Source: 13-2-20CM-66-19 sp963760225
Lineage (GTDB): Bacteria; Pseudomonadota; Gammaproteobacteria; Steroidobacterales; Steroidobacteraceae
Direction of reading: 5' to 3'
Length of the DNA: 64,000 bases
NCBI GenBank assembly: GCA_963760225.1
Contig: CAVXCD010000001.1
Location: 806,001-870,000, forward strand
The position numbers were made by a program, and so were the translations under genes. The notes beneath the pieces are model-generated. The model searched no databases. It was not told the origin of the DNA and worked only from the letters and a program-made list of their open reading frames with translations. How positions within the stretch are numbered: position 1 is the stretch's first letter; each line of letters starts with the position of its first letter. Positions 15,933-27,017 of the stretch are shown here, in pieces.

Positions 15933-16709
15933 TCATTTCCTGGCTCTGCGAAACACCATCACGAAACGGTCGGTCTTGCCCACCATCTCTCCTTTAAAAG
16001 TGATCATGTCCCGCGCATCGTCGGGCCGGCGCAGCACGTCGCTCGAGCGCACGAAGATGAAGCCGTGCTTCTCGAAATCGCGCCGCGCGAACTGCTCGTC
16101 GATGCGGTGCAGCCGGCCGGCGTCCGCGCTGCCGGTGCCGGGCTTGGCGGAGTGGTCCACCAGCAGCAGGATGCCGCCCGGTCGCACGACGCGCGCGATC
16201 TCGGTGAGCACCTGATCCGGATTGATCTTCGGCCACGGGCCGTTGTCCGGTTGCCAGTAGAGATCGTGGTACACCTTGATGAGCAGGATGGCATCGAGCG
16301 AGCGTGCCGGCAGCCCGAGATACTCGACCGTCACGGTGCGATGCTCGACATTCGGCAGCCGTCCGCCGACCAGGCGCCCCTGCCATTGGTTGTCGCTCCA
16401 CTTGTCGTAGGCCTCGTTGTTCATCAGGTACACGTGGCCCCGCGGGCCGACGAGGTAGCTCAGCAGCTCGCTGTAGTAGCCCTCCGCGGCGAGGAAGTCG
16501 GCGACCTCCATCCCGGGACGGATGCCGGCGAGCCGCAGCACTTCCGCGGGGTGATCGATGGTGTCGCGCTGGATATCCCCGGCCGGCCGGCCGGCGTGCG
16601 ACACCGCATCGCTGTAGCGGTCGGCCCAGGCGCTGTGCGCGGCGAGCGCAGTGATCGCGATGGCGGCGAAGATCGATGCGCTGCGTGCGCGCAAGCGGTC
16701 GGCGGACAT
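15933..16709 (-). CDS. Exported methyltransferase-like protein, paralogue 2 with degraded motif I
   Basis: A 258-residue protein with a signal peptide (ASIFAAIAITALAAHSAWA), related to the neighbour at 14725-15483. Shared features include RPAGDIQRDTIDHPAEVLRL, LLLVDHSAKPGTGSADAGRL and LHRIDEQFARRDFEKHGF. The SAM-loop region reads EVADFLAAEGYYSELLSYLV, where the glycine-rich loop is replaced by AAEG, so SAM binding may be lost or altered. The start is supported by GGGAG four bases before the ATG. The DUF1810 gene follows after 33 bases and is probably cotranscribed. Confidence 0.82.
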   Translation of the reverse strand: MSADRLRARSASIFAAIAITALAAHSAWADRYSDAVSHAGRPAGDIQRDTIDHPAEVLRLAGIRPGMEVADFLAAEGYYSELLSYLVGPRGHVYLMNNEAYDKWSDNQWQGRLVGGRLPNVEHRTVTVEYLGLPARSLDAILLIKVYHDLYWQPDNGPWPKINPDQVLTEIARVVRPGGILLLVDHSAKPGTGSADAGRLHRIDEQFARRDFEKHGFIFVRSSDVLRRPDDARDMITFKGEMVGKTDRFVMVFRRARK

Positions 16710-16817
16710 AGCACTCCCTTCAGTGCGTTCAGCGGCCAGGCGCGAGTATGAACCGGCGCGCCACCTGCCGCGGCGCTCAGATGCGGCGGGGCAAACGGCG
16801 CGCGCGCCGTACGTGTC

Positions 16818-17267
16818 TCACCGCAGCGGCTTGTCCAGCAGCTGGTAGCCGGCGCGCGCGGCATAGCCATGGCGGCGGTAGAAGTCGCTGGCCAGCGCAT
16901 TCGCGGCGCCCAGCTGTAATTGCAACCGTACGCAGCCGCGGCGCGCCAGCGCAGCTTCGGCCGTGGCGAGCAGCCGGGTTCCGGTGCCGCGCGAGCGCGC
17001 CTCGGGGAGCAGGTAGAACTCGTCGATCTCCCCCATGAGCCCCTGGTGCTCGATGCTCGTCAGCAACACCACCGCGAGATAGCCGAGCAGCATCCCCTGC
17101 TCGTCCGCCACGAAGATCGCGCCCCTGGCAGCGGTTGCCAGCAGCTCCTGCAGCACGATCTCCACGCGCAGCGCGGAGAAGTCGCCGATGCCCTCGAACT
17201 CCCAGTAACGGCGCACCAGCACCAGCAGCTGCGGCAGGTCGGCGAGGGTGGCCGGACGGATGTCCAC
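16818..17267 (-). CDS. GNAT family N-acetyltransferase
   Basis: A 149-residue GNAT enzyme. The fold begins VDIRPATLADLPQLLVLVRR, carries the acetyl-CoA motif in FYLLPEARSRGTGTRLLATA, and ends with LGAANALASDFYRRHGYAAR. Substrate is unknown. The open frame extends 246 bases upstream inside the diguanylate cyclase gene, but the GTG at 17267 gives a normal family N-terminus eight bases after the cyclase stop, suggesting a two-gene operon. Confidence 0.88.
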   Translation of the reverse strand: MDIRPATLADLPQLLVLVRRYWEFEGIGDFSALRVEIVLQELLATAARGAIFVADEQGMLLGYLAVVLLTSIEHQGLMGEIDEFYLLPEARSRGTGTRLLATAEAALARRGCVRLQLQLGAANALASDFYRRHGYAARAGYQLLDKPLR

Positions 17268-17274
17268 CTGCGGA

Positions 17275-19062
17275 TCACGCCGCAGCGAGTGCCACGGCGA
17301 GCTGCACCTGGTTGCGGCCGGAGCGCTTGGCGGCGTACTGGGCGCTGTCGGCGTGGGCGATGAGGTGCTGACCCCACACCCCGAGGGTGTCGCTCGCCGC
17401 CACCCCGATGCTGCAGGTGAGGCGCAAGGCTGCGCCGAATCCCTCGATACGCAGCTCGGAGACGCGCCGGCAGGCGCGCTCGGCGATCGGATGCGCGGCG
17501 GCGGCATCGGCACCGTAGAGAATCACGATGAACTCCTCGCCCCCGTAGCGGCCGATCACGTCCGACTGGCGCAGCTCCGCCTGGATGGGCGGGATGATGG
17601 CGGCGAGGCAGGTATCGCCGGCCGCATGACCGTAGGTGTCGTTGATCTGCTTGAAGTGATCCAGGTCGATGAACAGCACGGAGATCGGCAGCCCACGGCT
17701 CTTGGCGCGTACGCAGGCGGCATCGAGCCGCTCGATGAGCGAGCGGCGGTTCAGCACGCCGGTCAGCGGGTCGGTCTGGGCGCGCTGCTCGGCGGCCGTC
17801 AGCGCGGCCGACTGTGCCCGCAGGCGGTCCGAGGTGCCGAGCGCGATGAGCACCGCGGCGGCCACCATCGAGGGGGCCAGTCCGTAGTAGAGGAGTCCGC
17901 CGGCATCGTCCGCGCGCGCGTACAGCAGCCGCAGCGCCGTGAGGATCTGGAAGGTGCACAGCAGCGCCCAGGCGATCAGGAACCAGCCGGCGGCGCGATT
18001 GCCGCTGCGCCACGCAAGGTAGGAAACCAGCAGCGTGAATACCGCGCTGCCGAGGAACATGAGGTTGCCCGCCGCGGCCACCAGCGGTGAGAACCCCGGG
18101 ATCACGCGCAGTACGTTCGCTGCGGCGAGCACGACGAAGGCCAGTGCGAGCGTGCCGAAGGCACGGTACACCCTGGGCGAAAACAGCCGCAGGTTCGCGA
18201 ACTCGCGGACGAACAGCGCCGCGGCCGCCGCCGCGATCGCGACCGGCACGTTCCAGGCGTACGAGGACAGCGGCCGGGCCCAGGAGAGCACCGGCCAGTG
18301 AAAACCCTGGCCGGAGAAGTAGGCGAGGTACAGCGCCTGCAGCGAAAACAGCGTGCCGTAGAGCGGGTAGAGACGGTCGGTGAGCACGAAGCGCACCAGC
18401 AGCGTCGACAGCGACATGGCCATCAATGCGCCGAAGGCCAGCGCGATCATGCGCGCGTGGGCTGCAGCCGCCTCGAGCGTACGCGCGAGCGTCGCGGTCA
18501 TGAAGTGCACGTCGGTCGTGGCGCGCCCGCTGCGCGCGACGCGTGCGTAGAGCGGCTGCCCGGGCGCAAGACCCGGCGGCAGCACGAAGACCGTGTCCTG
18601 CGCGCCGCCGAACTGCGGCACCACCGTCACGGGCTGCAGCGTCACGGCGCCGCCGTTACCGTGGGCGAACACCGTGACCGTCTGGTCCATCCCGGCGCGC
18701 GCCACCAGCACCGGGATGGGCGCATCGCCCGCCGGGCCCGTGCCGGGCAGCGCTGGCAGGCGGAACCACAGCGGTGCGGTACGCAAATGCGAGCCGCGCG
18801 CCTCGAAGGGCCCGAATTGCGCATCCAGCGCCCCGCCGCTCACTGCGGCGGCGGACGGGTCCCCGTCCGAGGCGGCCAGCACCTGCACCGTGAGCGGCGC
18901 GCCATTGCCGGGGGCGAGCTGGGCGATGGGAGGCAGCTCCGGGACCAGCGCTCCGTCCGCCGCCCGGGGCGTGTTCGGCAGCACGAGAGCCAGGCCCGCA
19001 AGGCAGCTGGCCAGCGCCCGATTACGCACAACTCCCCTGGGGCCGCCCCGCCTTAGAGGCAC
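17275..19062 (-). CDS. Membrane diguanylate cyclase with 7TMR-DISM-like sensor
   Basis: A 595-residue protein that probably makes cyclic di-GMP. It has an N-terminal signal segment, a periplasmic beta-rich region (about residues 40-190), about seven membrane helices (about 200-415) resembling 7TMR-DISM sensors, and a GGDEF domain. The catalytic motif is GGEEF at 507-511, and an RxxD inhibitory site (RQSD, 498-501) lies at the correct five-residue distance, so product inhibition is expected. The GTG at 19062 has AGAGGAG five bases upstream; an alternative GTG lies at 19029. The GNAT gene follows immediately. Confidence 0.9.
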   Translation of the reverse strand: MPLRRGGPRGVVRNRALASCLAGLALVLPNTPRAADGALVPELPPIAQLAPGNGAPLTVQVLAASDGDPSAAAVSGGALDAQFGPFEARGSHLRTAPLWFRLPALPGTGPAGDAPIPVLVARAGMDQTVTVFAHGNGGAVTLQPVTVVPQFGGAQDTVFVLPPGLAPGQPLYARVARSGRATTDVHFMTATLARTLEAAAAHARMIALAFGALMAMSLSTLLVRFVLTDRLYPLYGTLFSLQALYLAYFSGQGFHWPVLSWARPLSSYAWNVPVAIAAAAAALFVREFANLRLFSPRVYRAFGTLALAFVVLAAANVLRVIPGFSPLVAAAGNLMFLGSAVFTLLVSYLAWRSGNRAAGWFLIAWALLCTFQILTALRLLYARADDAGGLLYYGLAPSMVAAAVLIALGTSDRLRAQSAALTAAEQRAQTDPLTGVLNRRSLIERLDAACVRAKSRGLPISVLFIDLDHFKQINDTYGHAAGDTCLAAIIPPIQAELRQSDVIGRYGGEEFIVILYGADAAAAHPIAERACRRVSELRIEGFGAALRLTCSIGVAASDTLGVWGQHLIAHADSAQYAAKRSGRNQVQLAVALAAA

Positions 19063-19193
19063 AGTGACTCCTCTTAATTAGAGGGGCTCGAGGGTGGGCC
19101 TGAGGGCTTCCCTTTTGCCCGGGGCGCATATCCTAATGGCCCCCGGCTGCAAATCAATTGCAGCGGGCGGTAAGGCGCGGCCCGGTGCGCCGG

Positions 19194-19222
19194 TTGACAC
19201 CCCACGGGCCCGTACCTAGAAT
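19194..19222 (+). promoter_or_regulatory. Near-consensus sigma-70 promoter for the str operon
   Basis: TTGACA (19194-19199), a 17-base spacer and TAGAAT (19217-19222) form a very good sigma-70 promoter 138 bases before rpsL. It would drive rpsL-rpsG-fusA-tuf-rpsJ. It is a clear match in otherwise GC-rich DNA, and the downstream leader contains an attenuator-like hairpin. Upstream (19063-19193) nothing else was recognised. Confidence 0.85.
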
Positions 19223-19284
19223 CGCCGGCCTTTGTCGGGACGGCCCTTAGCACATGCCGCCCCGGAAACAGCGACTTACGAGTA

Positions 19285-19318
19285 CCGGGCTGCCTCACGA
19301 AGGCGGCCCGGTGTTTCT
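19285..19318 (+). terminator. Attenuator-like hairpin in the rpsL leader
   Basis: CCGGGCTGCCT (19285-19295) pairs with AGGCGGCCCGG (19301-19311) over 11 positions including one G-U pair, loop CACGA, followed by TGTTTCTT. It lies between the str promoter and the rpsL start. A competing outer pairing is possible between GCGAC (19271-19275) and a GTCGC (19326-19330). This looks like a leader terminator or attenuator; whether it is regulated, and by what, is unknown. Confidence 0.6.
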
Positions 19319-19359
19319 TGCGAGGGTCGCTTTAATCGTGCCAGGAGTCTAAGAGAACA

Positions 19360-19734
19360 ATGGCGACCACCGGTCAGCTGATCCGGCAACCGCGCCGGAC
19401 CAGGGCGGAAAAAACCAAGGTGCCGGCGCTCGGCGCCTCACCGCAGAAGCGCGGCGTCTGCACGCGCGTCTACACCACGACGCCGAAGAAGCCCAACTCG
19501 GCGCTGCGCAAGGTGTGCCGCGTGCGCCTCACCAATGGCTACGAGGTCACCAGCTACATCGGTGGTGAGGGCCACAATCTGCAGGAGCACTCGGTGGTGC
19601 TGATCCGCGGCGGCCGCGTGAAGGATCTGCCCGGGGTGCGCTACCACACGGTGCGTGGCACGCTCGATTGCGCCGGCGTCGGCGAGCGTCGCCAGAGCCG
19701 CTCGAAGTACGGCGCCAAGCGCCCGAAGAAATAA
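19360..19734 (+). CDS. rpsL: 30S ribosomal protein S12
   Basis: S12 (124 residues, same as E. coli) sits at the decoding centre and monitors codon-anticodon pairing. The family segment CPQKRGVCTRVYTTTPKKPN appears here as SPQKRGVCTRVYTTTPKKPN, followed by RGGRVKDLPGVRYHTVRG. The lysines where streptomycin-resistance changes usually occur (around 43/44 and in RVKDLPG) are wild type. It heads the str operon, ten bases before rpsG. Confidence 0.99.
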   Translation: MATTGQLIRQPRRTRAEKTKVPALGASPQKRGVCTRVYTTTPKKPNSALRKVCRVRLTNGYEVTSYIGGEGHNLQEHSVVLIRGGRVKDLPGVRYHTVRGTLDCAGVGERRQSRSKYGAKRPKK

Positions 19735-19744
19735 GAGGTAACGC

Positions 19745-20224
19745 ATGTCGCGCCGCGCGCAAGCACCGGTCCGCACCATCCTCCCGGACCCGAAGTTCAA
19801 CAACGAGATGCTGGCCAAGTTCATGAACGTGGTCATGAAGAACGGCAAGAAGTCCGCCGCCGAGCGCATCATCTACGGTGCGCTCGACCGCATCGCCGAG
19901 AAGACCGGCAAGCAGGGCGGTGAGGCGATCGAGGTGCTGTCGACCGCGCTCGACAACGTCAAGCCGGTGGTCGAAGTGAAGTCGCGTCGCGTCGGCGGCG
20001 CCACCTACCAGGTGCCGGTCGAGGTGCGCGCCACCCGCCGCCAGACACTGGCGATGCGCTGGGTGATCGAGGCCGCGCGCGATCGCAGCGAGAAGTCCAT
20101 GGCGTTTCGCCTGGCGCACGAGCTGATGGACGCCTCCGAGAACCGCGGGGCCGCCGTCAGGAAGCGCGAGGACACGCACCGCATGGCGGAGGCCAACAAG
20201 GCCTTCGCGCATTATCGCTGGTAA
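19745..20224 (+). CDS. rpsG: 30S ribosomal protein S7
   Basis: S7 (159 residues) is the primary assembly protein for the head of the 30S subunit and lines the E site. It shows the conserved MSRRAQAPVRTILPDPKFNN start, KSRRVGGATYQVPVEVRATR and a C-terminal region around RKREDTHRMAEANKAF. Length is normal for the family. In E. coli S7 represses the str mRNA, so feedback on this operon is likely. fusA follows after 20 bases. Confidence 0.98.
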   Translation: MSRRAQAPVRTILPDPKFNNEMLAKFMNVVMKNGKKSAAERIIYGALDRIAEKTGKQGGEAIEVLSTALDNVKPVVEVKSRRVGGATYQVPVEVRATRRQTLAMRWVIEAARDRSEKSMAFRLAHELMDASENRGAAVRKREDTHRMAEANKAFAHYRW

Positions 20225-20244
20225 GGCAAGCCAAGGACATTCAC

Positions 20245-22332
<2,088 letters not shown>

Positions 22333-22362
22333 CGCAGCAGGATCAGGTTCGAGGAATACGCC

Positions 22363-23553
<1,191 letters not shown>

Positions 23554-23572
23554 GTAACCAAGGACTACCGCG

Positions 23573-23884
23573 ATGGCCAATCAAAATATCCGCATCCGTC
23601 TGAAGGCGTTCGACCATCGCCTCATCGACAGCTCCGCCAAGGAGATCGTCGAGACCGCCAAGCGCACCGGCGCCACCGTCAAGGGCCCGGTGCCGCTGCC
23701 GACGAAGATGGAGCGCTTCACCCTGCTGGTCTCCCCGCACGCCGACAAGGACGCGCGCGACCAGTTCGAGCTGCGCACCCACAAGCGCCTCATGGACATC
23801 GTCAACCCGACCGACAAGACGGTGGACGCCCTCATGAAGCTCGAGCTTCCCGCGGGCGTCGACGTGCAGATCAAGCTGAACTGA
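23573..23884 (+). CDS. rpsJ: 30S ribosomal protein S10 (NusE)
   Basis: S10 (103 residues, full length) is a head protein of the 30S subunit and also acts as NusE in antitermination, where it binds the NusG C-terminal domain. Motifs include RIRLKAFDHRLIDSSAKEIV and GPVPLPTKMERFTLL. It is attached to the str genes here and separated from rplC by a 304-base gap with its own promoter. In E. coli it is the first gene of the S10 operon. Confidence 0.98.
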   Translation: MANQNIRIRLKAFDHRLIDSSAKEIVETAKRTGATVKGPVPLPTKMERFTLLVSPHADKDARDQFELRTHKRLMDIVNPTDKTVDALMKLELPAGVDVQIKLN

Positions 23885-23926
23885 GCCCAGGCGCTGACGG
23901 CGTCCGCCGGGCGCCTTAATCCGCGG

Positions 23927-23955
23927 TTGATCGAAGCGCCGGGCGCGCCTATACT
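23927..23955 (+). promoter_or_regulatory. Sigma-70 promoter between rpsJ and rplC
   Basis: TTGATC (23927-23932), a 17-base spacer and TATACT (23950-23955) make a good sigma-70 promoter in the 304-base gap after rpsJ. It would give rplC-rplD-rplW-rplB and the rest of the S10 genes a transcript of their own, with an untranslated leader of about 225 bases. Confidence 0.8.
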
Positions 23956-24021
23956 GCGCGCCCTTTTCGGCCCCCCGGGAAACCCTGAGGCGGCCGGTCG
24001 CTCAAGCGGCATCGGGCGCGG

Positions 24022-24131
24022 TTGGAGCAGGCCTCTTTTGGGGCCTTTGAAGAGCTCCAAGACCACTCGAGACCAGCACGGCCTCACGGCTGTGCAAATC
24101 TCCTGTTGTCTCAATGACTTAGCCCACAGCC
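24022..24131 (+). promoter_or_regulatory. Structured leader before rplC
   Basis: Downstream of the promoter, TTGGAGC (24022-24028) pairs with GCTCCAA (24054-24060), enclosing an inner AGGCC/GGCCT stem with loop TCTTTTGG. Farther on, GGCTGTG (24088-24094) can pair with CACAGCC (24125-24131). The E. coli S10 leader, bound by L4, is of similar length but lies before rpsJ. This leader could be its functional counterpart controlling L3 onward; that is inference from position and structure. Confidence 0.5.
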
Positions 24132-24188
24132 GATGGGCCAGGCGTCGTGCCCCCAAGGGGTCGGCGTGAGGATCGAGAGGATTTTGCA

Positions 24189-24911
24189 ATGGGTATCGGG
24201 TTGGTCGGCCGCAAGGCCGGCATGACGCGCGTGTTCACCGACGCCGGGGAGACGGTCCCGGTAACCGTGATCGAGGTTCTGCCGAACCGGGTCACGCAGG
24301 TGAAGACGCAGGACAAGGACGGCTACCGTGCCGTGCAGGTGACCTACGGCACGCGCCGCCCGCAGCTTTATTCCAAGGCGGTGAACGGCCACTACGCGCG
24401 CGCCAACGTCGCCCCGGGGCGCGCATTGGTCGAGTTTCGCCTCGCCGCGGCCGACAAGACCGAGCTCACCGCCGGCAGCGAGCTGCGATGCGACCTCTTC
24501 AAGGAAGGCGAGAAGGTCGACGTGACCGGTACGACGATCGGCAAGGGCTTTGCCGGCACCATTAAGCGCCACAATTTCGCCGGCGGCATGGCCTCTCACG
24601 GCAACTCGCTGTCGCATCGCGCGCCGGGCTCCATCGGTCAGCGCCAGACACCCGGGCGCGTGTTCAAGGGACGGCGCATGTCCGGCCATATGGGCGCCGT
24701 GCGCCAGACCACCGAGAACCTGCGGGTGGTGCAGGTAGACCTCGAGAGAAACCTGCTGCTGATCCGCGGCGCGGTGCCCGGCGCCGAGGGCGGACAGGTG
24801 CTGGTGCGCGCCTCGCTCAAGGCGGCGCGCCGCGCGGCCCGCAAGACCACGGCGCCGCTGAAGCCCGGCTCCGGTCCGTCGAAGGATCCGGCCAAGGCGG
24901 GGAAGAAGTAA
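24189..24911 (+). CDS. rplC: 50S ribosomal protein L3 with C-terminal extension
   Basis: L3 (240 residues; E. coli 209) initiates 50S assembly and approaches the peptidyl-transferase centre. The true start is the ATG at 24189 (MGIGLVGRKAGMTRVF), not the upstream one in the same frame; GAGAGG lies before it. The motif FKGRRMSGHMGAVRQTTENL is present. About 25-30 extra residues rich in Ala, Lys and Pro follow the normal end (KAARRAARKTTAPLK onward), one of several such tails in this window. Confidence 0.98.
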   Translation: MGIGLVGRKAGMTRVFTDAGETVPVTVIEVLPNRVTQVKTQDKDGYRAVQVTYGTRRPQLYSKAVNGHYARANVAPGRALVEFRLAAADKTELTAGSELRCDLFKEGEKVDVTGTTIGKGFAGTIKRHNFAGGMASHGNSLSHRAPGSIGQRQTPGRVFKGRRMSGHMGAVRQTTENLRVVQVDLERNLLLIRGAVPGAEGGQVLVRASLKAARRAARKTTAPLKPGSGPSKDPAKAGKK

Positions 24912-24917
24912 CAGCCC

Positions 24918-25523
24918 ATGAAGCTCAAGTCCGTGAACGGCGAGTCCACGCTGCAGGTGTCGGAAGCTGCCTTCGGCGGCAAGTTCAACGAGGCGCTCGT
25001 GCACCAGGTGCTGACGGCGTATCGCGCCGCCGGTCGTGCCGGCACCAAGGCGCAGAAATCCCGTGCCGAGGTGCGTGGCGGCGGCCGCAAGCCCTGGGCG
25101 CAGAAGGGCACCGGCCAGGCGCGCGCGGGCTCGAGCCGCTCGCCGATCTGGGTCGGCGGCGGCAGGACCTTCGCCGCCAAGCCGCGCGATTTCGCGCAGA
25201 AGGTGAACCGCAAGATGTATCGCGGCGCCATCCGCTCGATGCTCGCGGAGCTGGTGCGCACCGAGCGGCTGCTGGTGACCGACGGCATCGCGCTGCAGGA
25301 GCCGAAGACCAAGCTCCTCGCGAGCCAGCTCAAGGCCTGGTCGCTGCCCTCGGTGCTGATCGTGGTGGAGGCGACCGACCAGAAGCTCATCCTCGCCGCG
25401 CGCAACCTGCCGCACGTGGAAGTGATCGAGGTGCCGGCGTTGAATCCGGTGTCGCTCGCCGCCTACCAGAAGGTATTGATGACGGTCGGCGCGGTGAAGC
25501 TGATCGAGGAGCGCCTGCAATGA
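24918..25523 (+). CDS. rplD: 50S ribosomal protein L4
   Basis: L4 (201 residues) lines the peptide exit tunnel; in E. coli it also represses its own S10 operon. The long tunnel loop is seen in GGGRKPWAQKGTGQARAGSS, followed by RSPIWVGGGRTFAAKPRDFA. Length is normal. Its TGA overlaps the rplW ATG in ATGA, so the two are translationally coupled. Confidence 0.98.
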   Translation: MKLKSVNGESTLQVSEAAFGGKFNEALVHQVLTAYRAAGRAGTKAQKSRAEVRGGGRKPWAQKGTGQARAGSSRSPIWVGGGRTFAAKPRDFAQKVNRKMYRGAIRSMLAELVRTERLLVTDGIALQEPKTKLLASQLKAWSLPSVLIVVEATDQKLILAARNLPHVEVIEVPALNPVSLAAYQKVLMTVGAVKLIEERLQ

Positions 25524-25823
25524 ACCGCGAGCAGCTGATGAGCGTGCTGATCGCGCCGCATGTGACCGAGAAGTCCTCGCTCGCGATGCAGAACCACAAC
25601 CAGTACACGTTCCGTGTGCGGCGCGATGCGACCAAGATCGACATCAGGAGAGCGGTCGAGCTGATGTTCGACGTCAAGGTGGCCGGTGTGCAGGTGGTGA
25701 ACGAGCCGGGCAAGACGCGCCGCTTCGGCCGCACGCACCGGGCGTACCCAGGACTGGAAGAAGGCCTACGTGAGCCTGGCCGCCGGCCAGACCATCGACT
25801 ACGAAACCCGCGCCAAGGCCTGA
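25520..25823 (+). pseudogene. rplW: 50S ribosomal protein L23, apparent +1 frameshift
   Basis: L23 sits at the tunnel exit and docks trigger factor and SRP. The start MNREQLMSVLIAPHVTEKSS and the first about 73 residues match L23. Then the frame breaks near 25731-25742: as read it gives THRAYPGLEEGLREPG, while a neighbouring frame continues the normal L23 C-terminus, DWKKAYVSLAAGQTIDYETR, ending at TGA 25821-25823. Removing one base near CACGCACCG restores a normal protein of about 100 residues. L23 is normally essential, so a sequencing or assembly error is most likely; a real mutation or recoding is less likely. Confidence 0.85.
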
Positions 25824-25837
25824 CGGAACAACGCAGC

Positions 25838-26674
25838 ATGGCTCTCATCAAGTACAAGCCGAGAACGCCGGGACAGCGCGCGGTGGTGAAGATCGACCGC
25901 TCGCACCTGCACAAGGGCGGCCCGCTGGAAGCGCTCACCGCGCACCAGAACAAGACCGGTGCGCGCAATCACTTCGGCCGCATCACCACGCGCCACCACG
26001 GCGGCGGCTCGCGGCAGAAATACCGCATCATCGACTTCAAGCGCGACAAGGACGGCATCGCCGGCATTGTCGAGCGGCTCGAGTACGACCCGAACCGCAC
26101 CGGCCACATCGCGCTCGTCAAGTACCCGGACGGCGAGTGGCGCTACATCCTCGCGCCCAAGGGCGTCAAGCCCGGTGACGAGGTGCGCTCGGGCGCGGAT
26201 GCGCCCATCAAGTCCGGCAACGCCATGTCGCTGCGCCACATACCGGTCGGCTCGATCATCCACAACGTGGAGATGAAACCGGGCCGCGGCGGACAGCTGG
26301 CGCGCAGCGCCGGCAGCTCCGTGTCCTTCACCGCGCGCGAAGGCATCTACGCTTACCTGCGACTGAAGTCCGGCGAGACGCGCAAGGTACACATCGACTG
26401 CCGCGCCACCATCGGCGAGGTCGGCAACGACGAGCACAACCTGCGCAGCTACGGCAAGGCGGGCGCCAAGCGCTGGAAGGGCATACGCCCGACCGTGCGC
26501 GGGCTCGCCATGAACCCGGTGGATCATCCGCACGGCGGCGGCGAGGGCAAGTCCGGCCAGGGCAACCCGCACCCGGTGTCGCCGTGGGGCCAGAACGCCA
26601 AGGGACTGAAGACCCGTCACAACAAGCGCACGGACAACATGATCGTCCAGCGCCGCAAGAACCGCATCCGTTAA
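25838..26674 (+). CDS. rplB: 50S ribosomal protein L2
   Basis: L2 (278 residues) is one of the most conserved ribosomal proteins and supports subunit joining and peptidyl transfer. The ATG at 25838 gives the usual MALIKYKPRTPGQRAVVKID. The peptidyl-transferase-proximal motif MNPVDHPHGGGEGKSG is intact. Because of the rplW frame break, this gene lies in one continuous open frame with rplW and automatic calling would give a false 384-residue L23-L2 protein. The independent start and full family length show it is a separate gene. Confidence 0.98.
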   Translation: MALIKYKPRTPGQRAVVKIDRSHLHKGGPLEALTAHQNKTGARNHFGRITTRHHGGGSRQKYRIIDFKRDKDGIAGIVERLEYDPNRTGHIALVKYPDGEWRYILAPKGVKPGDEVRSGADAPIKSGNAMSLRHIPVGSIIHNVEMKPGRGGQLARSAGSSVSFTAREGIYAYLRLKSGETRKVHIDCRATIGEVGNDEHNLRSYGKAGAKRWKGIRPTVRGLAMNPVDHPHGGGEGKSGQGNPHPVSPWGQNAKGLKTRHNKRTDNMIVQRRKNRIR

Positions 26675-26707
26675 CGCGTGCCGCGCAGCGCCGCCTAAGA
26701 GAGCCTC

Positions 26708-26995
26708 ATGCCACGTTCACTGAAAAAGGGCCCGTTCGTCGATCTGCACCTCGCGAAGAAGGTGCAGACGGCATCGGCCAAGAACGATCGCAAGCCGATC
26801 AAGACCTGGTCGCGCCGCTCGATGGTGGTGCCGGAAATGGTGGGACTGACGATTGCCGTGCACAACGGCCGCCAGCACATCCCGGTGCTGATCACCGAGA
26901 ACATGGTCGGCCACAAGCTCGGCGAGTTCGCCCCGACGCGCACCTTCAAGGCGCACTCCGGGGACCGCAAGGTGGAGGCGGCGAGCGCCACCTGA
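26708..26995 (+). CDS. rpsS: 30S ribosomal protein S19
   Basis: S19 (95 residues) lies in the 30S head with S13 and contacts tRNA and the large subunit. Family features are MPRSLKKGPFVDLHLAKKV, KTWSRRSMVVPEMVGLTIAV and GHKLGEFAPTRTFKAHSGDR. Length and start are normal for the family. It follows rplB by 33 bases and precedes rplV by 22, in standard S10 order. Confidence 0.98.
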   Translation: MPRSLKKGPFVDLHLAKKVQTASAKNDRKPIKTWSRRSMVVPEMVGLTIAVHNGRQHIPVLITENMVGHKLGEFAPTRTFKAHSGDRKVEAASAT

Positions 26996-27017
26996 GGGCG
27001 CGCCAGGACGTAATACG

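Noticed and set aside
25520..26674. A 384-residue L23-L2 fusion protein
   Set aside because: L2 has its own conserved start at 25838, and the intervening residues match neither protein; shifting one base restores a normal L23 end.
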